From Laguncularia racemosa (taxonomy: Eukaryota; Streptophyta; Magnoliopsida; Myrtales; Combretaceae): a DNA stretch of 64,000 nt. The DNA lies in contig JBBMOL010000038.1 in NCBI GenBank assembly GCA_037954665.1, positions 1,488,001 to 1,552,000 of the forward strand, in the 5' to 3' direction. Shown here piece after piece: positions 61,241 through 64,000 of this stretch (within the stretch, counting starts at the first letter, position 1; every line of letters starts with the position of its first letter). Below the pieces are notes generated by a model that saw only the letters and a program-made list of their open reading frames with translations, made no database searches and had not been told where the DNA came from. A program made the translations under genes and the position numbers.

Positions 61241-62333
61241 CTCCTACCTCTATTTCCTCCAATAGCTCCTTCTCTATGAGCATTCTGATGGGCTACCCAA
61301 GGTGGGGGTACCTAAGGGTTGGCCACTGGTGGTTGTGGCATCGTCATCTGATCCACTTATGTTGCTAATGTGGCAACAATAGTAGTAAGATCCTGAAATT
61401 GTTACTCTAATGTTCTTCCACCTGTAACACGGCACCTTTGACCTCCTCCAACCTGACTATTGGCCTCATTACCAATCCCACCATTCACACTATCATTTGA
61501 CATATTTTGATTTTTTTTTTTTATCACTCAACACCTACTCACAACACTACACTTCGTCACAAACACACCACGACTTCACTCACACACTCCCACACTTTAA
61601 GACATAACCACATAACATACACACTACGGTTTCACACACTCACTCCCATGGTGTAACACATAACCACTACTACATAGCTAATGCACAACACTCAACTTCA
61701 CGGTACAAGCTTCAATCACAACATACAACACAACACTAACACTCACGGTGCAACACCTTTCAAACCAAAACACATACTCTATGCCATACTCACACACTCA
61801 TGATGCAGCATACATTCCATGGCTTCACTTCCAATTACGGCAACAAAATGTAAATGGAAACAATTATAGAAACTTCTCCAAATGGCAAGCAAATAATTCC
61901 AACTAGTCAAAGTGCATTATGATGATCAATACACAATAACTCCCTCACTTAATGGTTGATTTTGAAATTCAAAATATTTCCTAATTCTCCATGCAAGAAG
62001 AGCAAATTTGAAATGAAAATGCACTTCCAATTCCAAAATTCTTAAGGAAACAACGAACACCAATCAACACTACTTCAACTTATGGAATTCTAAATAATGA
62101 AATTCAATTCAAGACTTCCCTTTCTTCCAAGCACAATCAACTCACGACAAGATGAAGATTACAAAGGGTTAATTATGAAATTCCACTTCCAATTCCACAA
62201 TGATAAGGTATATCACAACACAATCACATATAATTACTTCAATACCACTTCAAATAACTTTAATTAAGAAATGGAAGAACAAGAACCCTAAATCCCAAAT
62301 TGAAAATCACGCAATTCCCTTCTCTAAATCCTT
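61240..62333 (-). other. Leader region of element F
   Basis: Mostly non-coding, with repeated 'cacaacac' and 'acacactc' words (61515-61830). It lies between the PBS and gag as in other LTR elements. A few gag N-terminal codons are possible at the left. Confidence 0.45.
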
Positions 62334-62345
62334 GCTCTGATACCA
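62334..62345 (-). other. Second PBS-like site with LTR-edge fragment
   Basis: TGGTATCAGAGC occurs again 137 bases inward. The intervening 62352-62470 begins TGATGTGCCAACAATCC and has CCCTAATTGCATGAAAC, resembling the LTR edge (R/U5 side). It looks like a partial tandem duplication of LTR edge plus PBS. Confidence 0.7.
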
Positions 62346-62470
62346 AAAATTATGATGTGCCAACAATCCAATTACAAGTACACAAAGCCAATTGAAGAAT
62401 CAACTAAACAAAGTCCATAAAGTAGCGTGATTCCAATTTCCATGTGAACCCTAATTGCATGAAACAAATT

Positions 62471-62482
62471 GCTCTGATACCA
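62471..62482 (-). other. Primer-binding site of element F
   Basis: The minus strand reads TGGTATCAGAGC, the exact initiator-tRNA-Met complement used by many plant retrotransposons, five bases from the LTR. Confidence 0.85.
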
Positions 62483-62487
62483 AATAA

Positions 62488-63207
62488 TGATGTGCTCAAG
62501 GATCTCAATACCAATCCAAGAAAACAAACACAATTGATTCCAATTTCCAACTAAATGGCGTGAACCTTAGGTTGAAGAAGGAACCCTAATTGTGTGAAAC
62601 AAGAACAAAATACGAATAACTAATTCCTTACTAGATATTAAACACCGGTTGGAATTAGGATCAACTTGTAATTTTGTTGATATTACTCACAACAAATCTA
62701 AGTCCCACTCGCCACAACCTTAGAAGAAGTTGATAAAGGTCTTACGAAATAGAGAAAAGCCTCTCTTTTCACGTGAAAATGGCAGCTAAATGTATATCTC
62801 AAAAGTCTACTTACAAAACCTAATAAGTTAGTATTTATACCCTACTTTAAAACAATGAAAATTACAACATTGCCAAATAGTTAAAACCGGTCTTATGAGC
62901 CACTTGAGAACCAATTCTCCACGTGAAAATGAGGTGTAGATGGCCAGTTCTTCTCAAGATTAAAAATGCAAATGAAATGAAGGTCGGATCCACTTGTCTT
63001 TGTAGATTTAGTTTGATTCATAATGGCTTGTGATCTAATCATAAACCAATTGCCATTGTGCTTGGTCGTATTCTTGCAAAACCGAAAAAATGTACTTGCT
63101 ACAATGTAAAGACAATTATTATAAGATAAATAAAGATAAAATGTGGATTTCTGGGCTCATTTATTCAAATAGGCTTCCCACTGTTGGATCCAGAGGTTTA
63201 ATTCCCA
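62488..63207 (-). repeat. 5' LTR of element F
   Basis: From TGATGTGCTC to AATTCCCA. Its inner edge touches the PBS. Confidence 0.88.
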
Positions 63208-64000
63208 TCAATCATTTCGATACATGATGCCATTAGAGATAACGTCACATACCAATCATTGAGGTGCCACCTCGAGATCACCAACCTTCTCTTGGTTCCT
63301 TAGGGCCCAACTAAGCATAATCACATACAGTCGGTTACATTCATTTTTCATATCAATTTATATTAAATTACATTTCTAACCTAACATGCACATGCAACAA
63401 ACATAGTATACATGTACCTGATAAATAGTGAATGATTCCTCCACACTCCTGTAATCTCTTAGTCTTCAAATCTATTCAAATCCACAATTACATAAACATA
63501 GAATTACAAGTGAATGAAATACAATGGAATAATGAGTGTCCTAAAACAACGCGACCATGCGAGTGGTCATGTGGTGGAACATGGGAGAGAACGTAGCTAT
63601 ATTAGTGGTTGTATACCTTTTTATGTATTTTTATAATTAGACATGCCTAAGTACACGGGCATGTCTAGTGACCATGCACCGTTTTGTACACATTTGTGCT
63701 TCGTCATGGGCAAGTACACAGGTGTGTACCTGGCTGTGTAGTACATTATTCCATTGTGAACCCCTTTTTCCTCTTTACCAATCGTTCCCTCACCTAATTT
63801 CTATGAATCTAAGTTTGATTGATCAATTTAATTTGCTGATCCTAATACATTACGAGGATTTATGCACTTGTTTCAAATCATTATTGAGATCCTCGAATCA
63901 CCTGTTCCTACACCTGTTTCGTCTTACTCGTTGTTCTGAATTCTAATAATGTGTTACCCAATTTACTTTGAGCTATGAATCCATGATTTAATGCATGTAT
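63208..64000 (-). repeat. 5' LTR of element B, second part (window-truncated)
   Basis: Resumes with ATCATTTCGATAC.., matching 52028-52821 of the left LTR (ATCATTTCAGTAT..). The other end lies beyond 64000. Confidence 0.82.

Larger units (their letters stand above)
58899..63207 (-). mobile_element. Non-autonomous gag-protease LTR element F inside the LTR of B
   Basis: Two 720-bp LTRs (58899-59618 and 62488-63207), roughly 93% alike by eye over the first 230 bases. The PBS at 62471-62482 abuts the right LTR; gag and protease are on the minus strand. The uninterrupted B LTR (about 52020-52040) shows the empty site, TCTACCTAGATCATTTC. ATCA occurs at both edges, so the duplication is short or eroded. 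The internal 2.87 kb has no RT, RNase H or integrase. It is related to the G fragment at 1717-2830. Confidence 0.87.
51099..64000 (-). mobile_element. Ty3/gypsy retrotransposon B (sister of A), runs off the window
   Basis: Left (3') LTR 51099-53089, PPT 53090-53103, internal region 53104-57914, PBS 57895-57907, and right (5') LTR from 57915. The right LTR is interrupted by F (58899-63207) and still unfinished at 64000. The window ends at the point matching about 52821 of the left LTR, so about 270 bases lie outside. Same family as A, with collinear gag, protease, RT, integrase and tail, all broken. Confidence 0.85.

Noticed and set aside
1..64000. CRISPR arrays, bacterial operons, rRNA or tRNA genes
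   Set aside because: No regular spacer-repeat pattern, rRNA core words or full cloverleaf was found. The window is eukaryotic nuclear DNA.

Overview
The window is AT-rich plant nuclear DNA, most likely from a eudicot. It carries Ty3/gypsy retroelements with tRNA-primed primer-binding sites, an intact 8-bp-TSD hAT transposon with a BED/DUF659 transposase gene and spliceosomal introns, and one intronless plant ANTH-domain gene. The species cannot be named from the sequence. Only one gene looks intact and host-encoded: the ANTH/clathrin-assembly-like gene at 13363-14331 (+). Nearly everything else is transposable-element sequence in layers.

Left part (1-10454). AT-rich sequence is followed by a diverged LTR-like block in minus orientation (958-1710) and a plus-strand gag-protease fragment (1717-2830). 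This abuts chromovirus-like Ty3/gypsy element A on the minus strand (2831-10454). A has a full 1.97-kb 5' LTR on the right, PBS, gag, protease, RT/RNase H, integrase, PPT, and a truncated 3' LTR on the left. Its enzymes are dead: the protease active site, the RT FIDD box and the first integrase Asp are all altered.

Unique part (10455-22890). A degenerate integrase tail lies at 11870-12366, then the ANTH gene with a TATA-like box and AATAAA signals, then AT-rich intergenic DNA with a ~530-bp tandem duplication (15305-16376).

Nested part (22891-50077). Element C is an Athila/Tat-like gag-protease element. It was interrupted inside gag by a relative, D (24697-40389, TSD ATCTA), and again by hAT element E (40515-44794, 8-bp TSD ATTACCAC). 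D was itself hit twice by related long TG-starting insertions (27106-30198, TSD GAAAG; 32926-38407, TSD TAACT) that look like long solo LTRs. The second contains a 1.2-kb GT-rich minisatellite. Joining the flanks restores the same gag order each time, so the insertion order can be read directly. C and D both have gag and protease but no RT or integrase, and both carry a tandem-repeat array between protease and PPT.

Right part (50078-64000). After about 1 kb of unassigned DNA comes element B (51099 to beyond the window, minus strand), a relative of A. Its right LTR is split by F (58899-63207, minus strand), a 4.3-kb gag-protease-only LTR element with 720-bp LTRs and two PBS-like sites.

A theme cutting across unrelated elements is a 12-bp near-palindrome of the form ACACGRYCGTGT. 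It occurs in the LTRs of A/B, the LTRs and 3' arrays of C/D, and the subterminal repeats of hAT element E.
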